Source of the DNA: Thermoflexus hugenholtzii
GTDB lineage: Bacteria; Chloroflexota; Anaerolineae; Thermoflexales; Thermoflexaceae
Direction: 5' to 3'
DNA: 64,000 nucleotides
Assembly (NCBI RefSeq): GCF_018771565.1
Contig: NZ_CP076326.1
Location: 1,240,001 to 1,304,000 of the forward strand
Under the pieces are notes generated by a model, which was given only the letters and a program-made list of their open reading frames with translations, was not told the origin of the DNA and ran no database searches. Shown piece by piece: positions 1 to 8,315 of this stretch. How positions within the stretch are numbered: the stretch's first letter is position 1; every line of letters begins with the position of its first letter. The position numbers and the translations under genes were made by a program.

Positions 1-1
1 C

Positions 2-715
2 ATGATCCGGGCGATGATCCGGGCGATCGAGGCCGCCGGCGGAGAGATCCGCCTTCGAACCCCCGTGCGGGAAGTGCGGGTGGAGGAGAACCGAGTCCGT
101 GGCGTCCGGATCGATGGGGTGGTGGAGCCTTTCGAGGCCGCCGCGATCACGCTACATCCTCCCCTCGTCCCTCCCCTCCTCCCGGACGTTCAGGGATCGT
201 GGGTGGAAGATCTGCGCGCCTGGCGCTACCTGGGGGTGATCTGCGTGCTCCTGGCCCTGGACCGCCCCCTGACGGATTACTGGACGGTTTACATCACTGA
301 TGAGTCCGTGCCCTTCACAGGGGTGATCGAAACCACGCATTACATCGATCCGGGGGATGTAGGGGGCCATCACCTGGTCTACCTGCCCAAGTATGTGGCC
401 TGGGATTCCCCGTGGCTGCAGCGGAGCGACTCCGAGATCCTGGAGGCATGGCTGGAGCATCTCCAACGAATGTTCCCCTCGTTCCATCCGAGCTGGGTGC
501 GCCACGCCCGGGTCCATCGGGAACGCTACGTGGAGCCCCTCTTCCACCGGGGCCAGTGGCGGCGGATCCCCCCTCTCGTCACCCCGGTGGAGGGGCTCTT
601 CCTGGTCAACCTGACCCAGATCTACCCGGCTCTGACCAACGGGGAATCCCTCACCCGACACGCACGCCGCTCGGCCGAGGAGATCACGCGACATCTGGAG
701 GGGGGATCCCTGTAA
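2..715 (+). CDS. FAD-dependent amine-oxidase-like oxidoreductase, C-terminal part (5' truncated by window edge)
   Basis: The reading frame is open from the first bases, so the N-terminal Rossmann half with the FAD dinucleotide motif lies outside the window; the first ATG is unlikely to be the true start. The visible part fits the second half of NAD(P)/FAD-dependent amine oxidase or phytoene-desaturase-like proteins. It opens with a region typical of the FAD-adenine contact (AAGGEIRLRTPV, then V.V..N.V.GV), and the C-terminal segment reads EGLFLVNLTQIYPALTNGES, the usual place where the flavin-binding fold closes. Its substrate cannot be told. It sits 45 bases upstream of a polyprenyl glycosylphosphotransferase, so a role in lipid or polysaccharide metabolism is possible, but this is only context. 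Confidence 0.75.
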   Translation: MIRAMIRAIEAAGGEIRLRTPVREVRVEENRVRGVRIDGVVEPFEAAAITLHPPLVPPLLPDVQGSWVEDLRAWRYLGVICVLLALDRPLTDYWTVYITDESVPFTGVIETTHYIDPGDVGGHHLVYLPKYVAWDSPWLQRSDSEILEAWLEHLQRMFPSFHPSWVRHARVHRERYVEPLFHRGQWRRIPPLVTPVEGLFLVNLTQIYPALTNGESLTRHARRSAEEITRHLEGGSL

Positions 716-760
716 GCGGCTCTGCCCGGAAATCGAGAATGAGACAAGGGGAGCTTGAGG

Positions 761-2242
761 ATGCGTCCGGATGTCTTGCCTTCCGAACTGATCCGCGTGA
801 GATCGTGGGAAGAAGCCCGGGAGCTGGAATGGATGGGGCTGCGGGCCGGCCTGGTCCTGGCTGACAGCTTCGCCCTGCTGCTGGCCTTCTTCTGCTCCTA
901 CTGGATCCGCTTTGAGACCCGGCTGCCCATCTTCTATCAGCCAGAGAGCCCGCCGGTTCGGTATTACGGCCTGCTGATGGCTGCCCTGATCCCTGTGTGG
1001 CTGCTGATCTTCGCCGCTCACCGCCTTTACGCGCCCGATCATCTTTTCCATGGAACATCGGAATACATGCGGGTGATCCAGGCGGCCAGCGTGGGGATGA
1101 TGGCGGCCATCGTCGCCAGCTTTATGGAGCCCGCCCTGGTGATCGCGCGGGGCTGGCTGCTGCTTTCCTGGATCCTCTCCATCGCCCTGGTGGGATGGGA
1201 ACGTTTTCTGGCCCGGCGGGTTGTCTACGCCCTGCGGGCTCGAGGCCGGCTCCAGGTCCCCGCGCTGATCATCGGAGCGGACGAAGAGGGGCGCATGGTC
1301 GCCGAGCAGCTTCGATCGTCCCCGATCTCCGGGATGAACCTGATCGGCGTCCTCGATCCCCACCTCCCACGCGGGAAGGAGGTGCTGCCCGGCCTGCCGG
1401 TGCTGGGCACACCGGCGGATCTCCCCCGTCTCGTGGAGCAGCTGGGGATCCGGGAGGTCATTGTCTCCGCCAGCGCGCTACCCCGGGAGGCGCTGGTGGA
1501 GCTGTTCCGCACCTTCGCCTTCCATCCCCAGGTCAACCTGCGCCTTTCCTCGGGCCTCTATGAGCTCCTGGCTACGGGAACCGAGGTGCGGGAGGTGATG
1601 GGCGTTCCCTTGCTCTACTGGCGACGGCTCCGGCTCTCACCCCTGGAACAGATCCTGAAAGCGGTGATGGACTACACCCTGGCCGCTGGGGCGTTGATCC
1701 TCCTCGCTCCCCTGATGCTCCTGATCGCCCTGGCCATCCGGCTGGATTCCCCCGGCCCGGTGTTCTATCGGCGGCGCGTGGTGGGGCTGGGCGGGAAGCT
1801 CTTCGACGCCTTTAAGTTCCGCACCATGGTGGTGAACGCGGAAGCCCTCCTGGAGCAGAACCCGGAGTTAAAGGAAGCTTTCCGGCAAAACTACAAGCTG
1901 CGGGACGATCCGCGGGTGACGCGGGTGGGGCGGATCCTGCGCCGATGGAGCCTGGATGAGCTGCCCCAGCTCTTCAACGTGCTGCGGGGGGAGATGAGCC
2001 TGGTGGGCCCCCGGATGCTGACGCCGGAGGAGATCTCCCGCTATGGGCGCTGGGCGCTGAACCTGCTGACCGTCAAGCCCGGTATCACCGGGCTGTGGCA
2101 GGTGTCGGGACGGGCGGATTTGCCTTACAGCGAGCGGGTGCGCCTGGACCTCTTCTACATCCGCAACTACAGCCTGTGGCTGGATCTGGCCATCCTGGCC
2201 CAGACCATCCCGGCTGTGATCCGGAAACGGGGGGCCTATTGA
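761..2242 (+). CDS. Undecaprenyl-phosphate sugar phosphotransferase (exopolysaccharide polyprenyl glycosylphosphotransferase)
   Basis: This is an integral membrane enzyme that moves a sugar-1-phosphate onto undecaprenyl phosphate, the first step of exopolysaccharide or capsule repeat assembly. The N-terminal half has several membrane helices followed by a CoA-binding-like nucleotide domain ([10 protein letters not shown]). The C-terminal bacterial sugar transferase domain has another helix, the KFRTM motif, [24 protein letters not shown] and SLVGPRM. The length of about 493 residues is normal for the WbaP/WcaJ type. A TTG two codons upstream is in frame, but ATG at 761 is better spaced (8 bases) from AAGGGGAG. 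The sugar donor cannot be told from the sequence. Confidence 0.9.
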   Translation: MRPDVLPSELIRVRSWEEARELEWMGLRAGLVLADSFALLLAFFCSYWIRFETRLPIFYQPESPPVRYYGLLMAALIPVWLLIFAAHRLYAPDHLFHGTSEYMRVIQAASVGMMAAIVASFMEPALVIARGWLLLSWILSIALVGWERFLARRVVYALRARGRLQVPALIIGADEEGRMVAEQLRSSPISGMNLIGVLDPHLPRGKEVLPGLPVLGTPADLPRLVEQLGIREVIVSASALPREALVELFRTFAFHPQVNLRLSSGLYELLATGTEVREVMGVPLLYWRRLRLSPLEQILKAVMDYTLAAGALILLAPLMLLIALAIRLDSPGPVFYRRRVVGLGGKLFDAFKFRTMVVNAEALLEQNPELKEAFRQNYKLRDDPRVTRVGRILRRWSLDELPQLFNVLRGEMSLVGPRMLTPEEISRYGRWALNLLTVKPGITGLWQVSGRADLPYSERVRLDLFYIRNYSLWLDLAILAQTIPAVIRKRGAY

Positions 2243-2287
2243 GCGGGTCTGTCGAACGAGGCCCCTTCGGTTTCAGGACGGCGTCCG

Positions 2288-2839
2288 TCATTCCGATGTT
2301 TCGGGCAAAGATGGGGATGCCCCCGGCGCCGAAGGGATGCGGGGGGCGACGACCTCCCCGCGCCGGGCCTCATAGAGCCCCACCCCCAGCTTCTGCGCCA
2401 TCGCCTCCGCCCCCGCATAGATCGCCAACCCGAAGACCGCCGGGATCACCGGCTCCGGGAACCCCTCCCGCAGCAACCAGCTCCGGAACGCGGCATCCTG
2501 GATCCGCTCCAGCACCTGCTCGAACGGGTGAGGACCCCACACCCGCCCCTTCACCCTCACAACCCATGTCATCCAGCGGCCCTCTGTCTCCTCTATCTCC
2601 AGAACCAGATCCACTTCTCCTTCGAGCGGCACCATTGCGATTCGCTGCACCTGGAGGCCTTTCGAAGCCAGGAACCGGGGCATCAGATCCGCGGCCATGT
2701 TCTCATGATCCAGCCCCCAGCGCTGCTCCATACGGATCACGCTTCGCCGCAGCTCCCGTATCTCATCCCTGAGCTCCGCGATCTGGCGGCTGTTCTCCCG
2801 AACCTGTTGAGGAAATGCCGCGGTTGGCCCCTCTGCCAT
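2288..2839 (-). CDS. Coiled-coil plus PD-(D/E)XK-like domain protein (possible 3' part of a broken gene)
   Basis: The N-terminal 45 residues form a predicted coiled coil (QVRENSRQIAELRDEIREL). A compact alpha/beta region follows with EGEVDLVLEIEE and WVVRVKGRVWG, resembling the E..VD...E.K core of DUF3782-type restriction-like nucleases common in thermophiles and cyanobacteria. The lysine-bearing strand reads RVKGRV rather than EVK, so nuclease activity is uncertain. The open frame continues upstream without shift through a segment of the same heptad character (EAIQENSQRVA) up to a TAA at 2912-2914, beyond which a further in-frame ORF begins at 3079. The ATG at 2839 may therefore be an internal start in an interrupted gene. 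It lies convergent with the glycosylphosphotransferase. Confidence 0.55.
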   Translation of the reverse strand: MAEGPTAAFPQQVRENSRQIAELRDEIRELRRSVIRMEQRWGLDHENMAADLMPRFLASKGLQVQRIAMVPLEGEVDLVLEIEETEGRWMTWVVRVKGRVWGPHPFEQVLERIQDAAFRSWLLREGFPEPVIPAVFGLAIYAGAEAMAQKLGVGLYEARRGEVVAPRIPSAPGASPSLPETSE

Positions 2840-2911
2840 CTTTGCTTGCTCCCTCCACGCGGCAACCCGCTGGCTATTCTCTTGAATTGCCTCCGAATGC
2901 GGCGGAACTCC

Positions 2912-3079
2912 TTATGGGATCTCCAGGCGCTCCACGCGCTCCGGGAGGGCGAGGAGCTCATCGATGAGCAGCTTGCGGCGCACCTCCTCCCGAAACGCCG
3001 GATCCCGATCCAGGAGCTCCAAAAACTTCATGCGAAACTCAGGATCTCGAAGCAACGCTTCGATCATCTGAGGGGTCAT
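2912..3079 (-). pseudogene. N-terminal fragment (55 aa) of the same coiled-coil/nuclease-like gene, ended by an in-frame TAA
   Basis: An ATG at 3079 opens a 55-residue frame beginning MTPQMIEALLRDPEFRMKFL and ending VERLEIP-stop. It is in exactly the same frame as the 2288-2839 ORF (240 bases, 80 codons between the starts). The residues after the stop continue with heptad-like sequence into that ORF. Proteins of this type usually begin with such a short helical head followed directly by the coiled coil, so the simplest reading is one ancestral gene of about 263 codons with a nonsense change. Two separately translated proteins, or a sequencing error, remain possible. Confidence 0.5.
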
Positions 3080-3257
3080 CCTCTGCTCTCCGAATCTTCC
3101 ACCGCACTGCTTTCAGCAGGCAGAATAACGCCAGTGCTTCCGATTGTCGATAGATGTCAACGCTTGTTGTCGCAATCCAAACCGCTCGCCTCCCCGCTGA
3201 TCCTTGAACTGCAAACCCTCCGCCGGACGTCCGGGGATGGGACGAGACAGCGAGATG

Positions 3258-3287
3258 TTCGACAAAAAGACCTGTCCTGTTTAGAAT
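3258..3287 (+). promoter_or_regulatory. Candidate sigma-70-type promoter for ttuA
   Basis: A TTCGAC hexamer (3258-3263) is separated by 18 bases from TAGAAT (3282-3287), about 40 bases upstream of the ttuA ATG. The stretch is more A+T-rich than its surroundings. Recognised by eye only. Confidence 0.4.
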
Positions 3288-3329
3288 GGCGCTGGACTCC
3301 TGACAGGGCATGAGGAGGGATCTGCGTCC

Positions 3330-4304
3330 ATGGCGATCCGGTGTCGGAAGTGCGGCCGCGAGGCGGCCATCATGATGCGCCAGCATCGGCTGGCCCTCTG
3401 CGAGGAACATTACCTGGATTGGTTCGTGGAACAGACCGAGCGCACCATCCGGATGTTCCGGATGTTCGACCGCTCGGAGCGCGTGCTGGTGGCGGTCTCA
3501 GGGGGCAAGGACTCCCTGAGCCTGTGGGATGTGCTGCTGCGCCTGGGCTACCAGGCCGACGGCCTTTACATCGGCCTGGGCATCGACGGCGGCATCCGCT
3601 ACTCCGATCAATCCTATGAGAAGTGCCGCCGCTTTGTGACCGAGCGCTGGCCCGGCGCCCGCCTGATCGTGGTGGATGTGAAAGAGGTCTACGGGGAGAC
3701 CATCCCGGAGGTCGCCGCCCGGACCCTGCGCGGCCGGGACAAGCCGTGCGCGGTCTGCGGGCTGATCAAGCGCTACATCATGAACCGCGTAGCCTACGAC
3801 GGGGGCTACGCCGCCCTGGCCACCGGCCACAACCTGGACGATGAGGTGGCGGTGTTGTTCGGCAACGTGATGAACTGGCAGGTCGGCTACCTGGCCCGCC
3901 AGGGCCCGGTGCTGCCCGCCTCCCGCCCCGGCTTCGCCCGCAAGGTGAAACCGTTCTGCCGCTTCTACGAGCGGGAGACCGCCGCCTACGCGCTGCTGCG
4001 GGGCATCGACTACATCTACGACGAATGCCCCTACGCCGAGGGCTCCACGAGCATCGCCTACAAAGAGTGGCTGGCGAAGCTGGAGGAGGAGCGCCCCGGC
4101 ACGAAGCTCCGCTTCTACCTGGGCTTCCTCAAGGCCCGGGAGGAGGGGCAGATCCGCTTCGCGACCGACGAGGCGGAGCTGCACGCCTGTGAGAAGTGCG
4201 GGCAGCCGACCTCCGCGCCCGGGATCTGCGCCTTCTGCCGGCTCTGGGAAAAGCGGCGGCCCGCCCGCGCCGTCGCCGCCCCCGTCCTGTCCACGGAGGG
4301 CTGA
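3330..4304 (+). CDS. ttuA: tRNA 5-methyluridine-54 2-sulfurtransferase (TtuA family)
   Basis: This is an adenylating PP-loop enzyme that thiolates U54 in the T-loop of tRNA, a heat-stabilising modification in thermophiles. Domains in order: an N-terminal zinc finger (CRKCG ... CEEH), the ATP-pyrophosphatase loop SGGKDS near residue 56, the CAVCGLIKRY pair of cysteines in the middle and a third cysteine in DECPYAEG, which together match the [4Fe-4S]-binding cysteines of TtuA. A C-terminal zinc finger follows (CEKCGQ ... CAFC). The 324-residue length fits the family (about 320). GAGGAGGG lies 10 bases before the ATG. It is followed 3 bases later by the cobalamin-binding protein gene. The related TtcA/Ncs6 enzymes are less likely because both zinc fingers are present. 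Confidence 0.88.
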   Translation: MAIRCRKCGREAAIMMRQHRLALCEEHYLDWFVEQTERTIRMFRMFDRSERVLVAVSGGKDSLSLWDVLLRLGYQADGLYIGLGIDGGIRYSDQSYEKCRRFVTERWPGARLIVVDVKEVYGETIPEVAARTLRGRDKPCAVCGLIKRYIMNRVAYDGGYAALATGHNLDDEVAVLFGNVMNWQVGYLARQGPVLPASRPGFARKVKPFCRFYERETAAYALLRGIDYIYDECPYAEGSTSIAYKEWLAKLEEERPGTKLRFYLGFLKAREEGQIRFATDEAELHACEKCGQPTSAPGICAFCRLWEKRRPARAVAAPVLSTEG

Positions 4305-4307
4305 AGG

Positions 4308-5243
4308 ATGCGCATCGTCTCCCTGCTTCCCGGAGCCACCGAGCTGGTCTGCGCCCTGGGGCTGGCGGAGCACCTGGTCGGGGTCTCCCACGAATGCGAT
4401 TTTCCCCCGGAGGTGGTGGCCGGTCTTCCCCGCCTCACCCGCAGCACGCTGCCGGAGGGGCTGTCCGACCCTGCCGCCATCGACGCGGCGGTCCGGGAGA
4501 AGGCCCGGCGGGGCGAGCCCCTCTACGTCATCGATGAAGCCCAGCTGGCCGCGCTGGAGCCCGACCTGATCCTCACCCAGGCCCTGTGTGAAGTCTGCGC
4601 CGTCCCCATGGGCCAGGCTCTCCGGGCCTCCGGTCGGCTCCGCCGGCCGCCCCGGGTGATCGCCGTCAACACCTACCGCCTGACGGATCTGTTTGCGTGC
4701 CTGCAACAGATCGCCGAGGCCGCCGGGGTGCCCGAGCGCGCGGAGGATCTCCTCCGGGCGTGGCGGCGCCGGCTGGCCCGCGTGGCGGACGCCGTGGCCG
4801 GCGCCCCCCGACCGCGCCTTCTGCTCCTCGAATGGCTGGATCCTCCCTTCTGTTGCGGCCACTGGGTCCCCGAGATGGTGGAGATCGCCGGGGGGCAGGA
4901 GGTCCTGGGGCGCCCGGGGGAGCCCTCCCGCCGCATCCGATGGGAGGAAGTCCTCGCGGCCGCGCCGGACGTCATCGGCCTGATCCCATGCGGGTATCGC
5001 CTGGCCGACGCGGTTGAATCCTATCCCCTCCTCACCCGCCTGTCCTTCTGGCCGCAGATCCCGGCGGTGCGCAACGGGCAGGTCTATGCCCTCGAGGCCT
5101 CGGCCTACTTCAGCCGCCCGGGCCCTCGCACCATCGATGGGATCGAGCTCCTAACTGCCCTCCTCCATCCGGATCGCTTTCACACGCCGCTTCGGGAGCG
5201 GGCCGTGCAGCCGCTGGAGACCGCCGGGGTCTTCCCGGGATGA
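4308..5243 (+). CDS. BtuF-like cobalamin-binding protein (periplasmic-binding-protein fold)
   Basis: The opening SLLPGATELVCALGL and the following VGVSHECDFP are hallmarks of the BtuF-like helical-backbone binding-protein family annotated as cobalamin-binding. Later segments (CAVPMGQAL, LLEWLDPPF, GHWVPEMVEIAGG, DVIGLIPCG) match the same family. There is no signal peptide or lipobox, so this 311-residue version is probably cytoplasmic; such stand-alone forms are common in Chloroflexota, Deinococcus-Thermus and cyanobacteria. No ABC permease or ATPase is adjacent, so direct transport is not supported. It starts 3 bases after ttuA with GGAGGG as ribosome binding site and is likely co-transcribed. 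Confidence 0.8.
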   Translation: MRIVSLLPGATELVCALGLAEHLVGVSHECDFPPEVVAGLPRLTRSTLPEGLSDPAAIDAAVREKARRGEPLYVIDEAQLAALEPDLILTQALCEVCAVPMGQALRASGRLRRPPRVIAVNTYRLTDLFACLQQIAEAAGVPERAEDLLRAWRRRLARVADAVAGAPRPRLLLLEWLDPPFCCGHWVPEMVEIAGGQEVLGRPGEPSRRIRWEEVLAAAPDVIGLIPCGYRLADAVESYPLLTRLSFWPQIPAVRNGQVYALEASAYFSRPGPRTIDGIELLTALLHPDRFHTPLRERAVQPLETAGVFPG

Positions 5244-5357
5244 GCCGTCGGGCCGCCCCCTCTTCCCGCGCAACGATACGGCCCAGGCTTGCCGGATGGA
5301 TCCGCATGAGGAAAATTTCCCCTGGATCCTTCCCGCTGCGAGTGAGGAGATCGCCGG

Positions 5358-5885
5358 ATGGAAGAGCCCCGGACGCCGCGCCTGCGGGATCCGCTGATCG
5401 TGCTCGCCGCCCTCGCCATGGCCTTGATCTGGGGGGTTAACGCGATGACCAACCGGGATCCCCTCTGGTTCTGGCCCTGGTTGAACGCCCAGGCTGCCGA
5501 GATCCGGATCACCACAGGCGGCCGCGAGGTGGTGTTCGTCCCCGGAACCCCGGGATACGACCGGTTGAACGCCGCCCTGAACCGGGCGCTCTCGGGCTTC
5601 AATCTCGAAGGGTATGAGCCCCAAATCGGCCTCTCCGAAGCCACCCTGGCCGAGTATCGCCACGGACCACAGTCTCTGGTCCTTTGGGTTCGCTATGACC
5701 CGCCGGTTCAGATCCACACCGCCTTTTTCTTCCCCCGCACCGACCTGCTGATCATTCCGCTGCAGGGGCCCCACGCCGAGCTACGGCCCGTGTTCGGGGC
5801 CCTGCACGGCGTGATCCGCCTGGGCGCCCTGCGGCTACGGGATCGCCGGATGCTGGAGGAAGCCGTTCGGGAGGTGCTCCCGTGA
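5358..5885 (+). CDS. Membrane-anchored protein of unknown function
   Basis: A single N-terminal hydrophobic segment (residues about 11-28) is followed by an extracytoplasmic domain of about 145 residues rich in beta strands, with EIRITTGGREVVFVPGTPGY and SLVLWVRYDPP. No family is recognised. Its stop overlaps the GTG start of the NUDIX gene by 4 bases (GTGA), so the two are translationally coupled. The N-terminal segment could be an uncleaved anchor or a signal peptide. Confidence 0.7.
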   Translation: MEEPRTPRLRDPLIVLAALAMALIWGVNAMTNRDPLWFWPWLNAQAAEIRITTGGREVVFVPGTPGYDRLNAALNRALSGFNLEGYEPQIGLSEATLAEYRHGPQSLVLWVRYDPPVQIHTAFFFPRTDLLIIPLQGPHAELRPVFGALHGVIRLGALRLRDRRMLEEAVREVLP

Positions 5886-6505
5886 ACCGACCCCTGATCG
5901 CTCCGTCCGAGCTGGAGACGCTGACCGCCCGCTTCGGCCCTCAGCCCCATCACCACGCCGAGGTGATCGGCGACGGCTGGTGGGATGAAGTGCGTCGCAA
6001 CCTGGATCGGCGACGCGGGGAGGTGCTCCTGGTGATCCAGCGCCCGGGAGGCGAGATCCTGGTCCACACCAAAGCGTTCTACCCTCCGGAAGCCTATCGC
6101 CTCCCCACCGGTGGCATCGGCTGGGGGGAGACCGCCTGGGAGGCGCTGCATCGGGAGATGGCCGAGGAGACCGGCCTGCCGGTGCAGGCCGCCGAATGGT
6201 GGGGGCTCATCACCTACACCCTGTATCCCTCCGCAGACCGCCGGGACCTGGGGACGCCCTTCGTCTCTTTTGTGTTCTACGTTCGCACGGAGGGGGAGCC
6301 CCGACCCGCCGACCTCGGGGAGCAGATCGCCGCCTTCCGCTGGGTCCCACCGGAAACCCTCCCTGAGATCGCGCGGCGCCTGGAATCCCTGGACCTGCCG
6401 TGGCGCGGCTGGGGAGTCTTCCGGGCGGTGGGCCATCGCTTTGTGTGGGAACATCACCGGGAACGCCTGACATCCGCCCGCGCGAACCCTTCGCAAAAAG
6501 GATGA
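5882..6505 (+). CDS. NUDIX hydrolase
   Basis: A complete NUDIX box is visible from GGIGWGETAWEAL through REMAEETGL and agrees with GX5EX7REUXEEXGU, so it should hydrolyse a nucleoside diphosphate linked to some other group. The box lies near residues 78-100 of 207. An N-terminal extension of about 60 residues (LETLTARFGPQPHHHAEV) is longer than in minimal MutT proteins. The substrate cannot be inferred. The GTG start overlaps the stop of the upstream membrane protein gene. Confidence 0.88.
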   Translation: MNRPLIAPSELETLTARFGPQPHHHAEVIGDGWWDEVRRNLDRRRGEVLLVIQRPGGEILVHTKAFYPPEAYRLPTGGIGWGETAWEALHREMAEETGLPVQAAEWWGLITYTLYPSADRRDLGTPFVSFVFYVRTEGEPRPADLGEQIAAFRWVPPETLPEIARRLESLDLPWRGWGVFRAVGHRFVWEHHRERLTSARANPSQKG

Positions 6506-6533
6506 CGCTTGAAATCCCTTTCAGGAGACCCCC

Positions 6534-7214
6534 TTGACCGATCATGGGCTTTCCGGGAAGAAGTTCATCGCCATCGCCGGGAACATCGGGGTGGGGAAGT
6601 CGGCCCTGACCGAGCGGCTGGCCCGGGCGCTGGGGTGGGAGCCTTTCTTCGAGGCGGTGGACGATAACCCTTACCTCGCCGATTTCTATCAGGACATGGC
6701 CCGCTGGGGCTTCCATTCCCAGATTTTCTTCCTGAGCCGCCGGCTCCGGCACCACGTGCTGCTGCTCCAGCGTCCCCACTCGGTGATCCAGGACCGCACA
6801 ATCTATGAAGACGCCGAGGTCTTCGCCAGAAACCTCTATGAGCAGGGGGATCTGAGCGAACGGGACTGGCGGGTCTACCGGGAGCTCTACGAGACCCTGC
6901 TCATGTTCCTCCCGCCGCCGGATCTGGTGATCTACCTGCGGGCCTCCGTCCCCACGCTACAACACCGCATCGCGCTGCGCGGGCGAGCCTTCGAGCGGGA
7001 GATCCCCCCGGAATACCTGGAGCGCCTGAACCGGCTCTATGAGGACTGGATCCGACGGTTCGATCTCTGCCCTGTGCTCACCATCCCGGCGGACCGCCTG
7101 GATTTCGTGCAGCATCCCCGTCACCTCCGCCTGATCGTGGAGAAAGTGATCGAGAAGCTCCAGGGGAAGGAAGAGGTCACGTTCGAGGAGGAGCTGGCGG
7201 ATCCGGGGCTCTGA
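6534..7214 (+). CDS. Deoxynucleoside kinase (deoxyadenosine/deoxyguanosine kinase family)
   Basis: The protein phosphorylates deoxynucleosides in the salvage pathway. The P-loop GNIGVGKSALTERL starts near residue 17, the family's DR-motif appears as DRTIYEDAEVF, and LVIYLRASVPT followed by RIALRGRAFE is the typical LID-side region. At 226 residues it has the usual length. The start is TTG at 6534, with AGGAGA 6 bases upstream and no ATG in frame before the P-loop. Purine specificity is assumed from similarity to Bacillus Dgk/Dck proteins. Confidence 0.88.
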   Translation: MTDHGLSGKKFIAIAGNIGVGKSALTERLARALGWEPFFEAVDDNPYLADFYQDMARWGFHSQIFFLSRRLRHHVLLLQRPHSVIQDRTIYEDAEVFARNLYEQGDLSERDWRVYRELYETLLMFLPPPDLVIYLRASVPTLQHRIALRGRAFEREIPPEYLERLNRLYEDWIRRFDLCPVLTIPADRLDFVQHPRHLRLIVEKVIEKLQGKEEVTFEEELADPGL

Positions 7215-7317
7215 GGCCCGCCCGGCTGGGGGCGAGGATTTGGGAGAGCCCCCCGGTTCGAGGTAAGATCGGCGGGAGGACCCAGAGCCCGTCGCAAGCT
7301 CCGAGGAGGCGAGGACG

Positions 7318-8265
7318 ATGCCCTACGCCCTGCATCCCATCGCCGAAGGGGTCACGGCCATCGATCTCCATTTCCACGGCCGTCCGCAGGTCATCGCGGC
7401 CTATTTGATCTACGACGGCCGGGAGGCCGCCCTGGTGGAGACCGGGCCGACCTCCAGCGCGGAGCACCTGCTGGAGGGGATCCAGGCGGCCGGCGTGCCC
7501 CTGGAGGCCCTGCGCCACCTGATCGTCACCCACATCCACCTGGACCACGCGGGGGCATCCGGGTTCCTGGCCCAGCGCCTGCCCGGGGCGAAGATCTACG
7601 TTCATCCGGTGGGCGCCCCCCATCTGATCGATCCCTCCCGGCTGATCGCCAGCGCCGCCCGGATCTACGGGGACATGCTGGAGCCGCTGTGGGGGAAGGT
7701 GATCCCTGTTCCCGCCGACCGCGTGCAGGTCGTTCCGGATGGGGAACGCCTGCGCGTGGCCGGCCACACCCTGGTGGCCTTCGAGACCCCCGGCCACGCC
7801 CGCCACCATCACGCCTTCCTCGACGAGACCACCGGTCTTCTCTTCACCGGGGACATCGCAGGGGTGCGCCTGCCCGGCGTGCGCTACGTCCGCCCGCCCA
7901 CCCCGCCACCGGAGCTGGACCTGGAGGCCTGGTCGGCCAGCATCGCCCGGCTGCGCGCCCTGAAGGCCCAGGCCCTGTGCCTGACCCACTTCGGGGCTTT
8001 CCGGGAGGACATCGAGTGGCACTGGGAGGACCTGGAGCGCCGGCTGTGGGACTGGGGGCGGTGGATCCGGGAGATGATGGAGGAGAACCGGACGGAGTCC
8101 GAGATCCTGGAGGCGCTGCGAACCCGAGCGGACGCCGAGCTGCAAGCCGCCGGTGCCGACCCGGCGTTCTACGATGTGGCCGTGAGCTACGAGAGCGTGG
8201 TCGCCGGATACCTGCGCTACTGGCGGAAGCGCGCCGAAGCCCTGGCCCAGCGGGCCGAAGGCTGA
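7318..8265 (+). CDS. MBL-fold metallo-hydrolase
   Basis: The zinc-binding signature THIHLDHAG of the metallo-beta-lactamase superfamily is at residues about 72-80, with later metal ligands in ETPGHARHHH and FTGDIAG, and a C-terminal LTHFG. The 315-residue protein carries a helical C-terminal extension (about residues 225-315) seen in many Chloroflexota and Deinococcus homologues. The substrate is unknown; glyoxalase-II-like or lactonase-like functions are equally open. GAGGAGGCGAGG precedes the ATG. Confidence 0.85.
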   Translation: MPYALHPIAEGVTAIDLHFHGRPQVIAAYLIYDGREAALVETGPTSSAEHLLEGIQAAGVPLEALRHLIVTHIHLDHAGASGFLAQRLPGAKIYVHPVGAPHLIDPSRLIASAARIYGDMLEPLWGKVIPVPADRVQVVPDGERLRVAGHTLVAFETPGHARHHHAFLDETTGLLFTGDIAGVRLPGVRYVRPPTPPPELDLEAWSASIARLRALKAQALCLTHFGAFREDIEWHWEDLERRLWDWGRWIREMMEENRTESEILEALRTRADAELQAAGADPAFYDVAVSYESVVAGYLRYWRKRAEALAQRAEG

Positions 8266-8315
8266 ACCGGTCGGCCCGGGGGGAGCGCGAAGCCAGACAA
8301 CGGAGCGCCCACGGC

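Noticed and set aside
152-1363. 403-aa ORF on the - strand
   Set aside because: Antisense to the oxidoreductase and glycosylphosphotransferase genes; composition (Q, G, H, P-rich) is that of a G+C-rich shadow frame.
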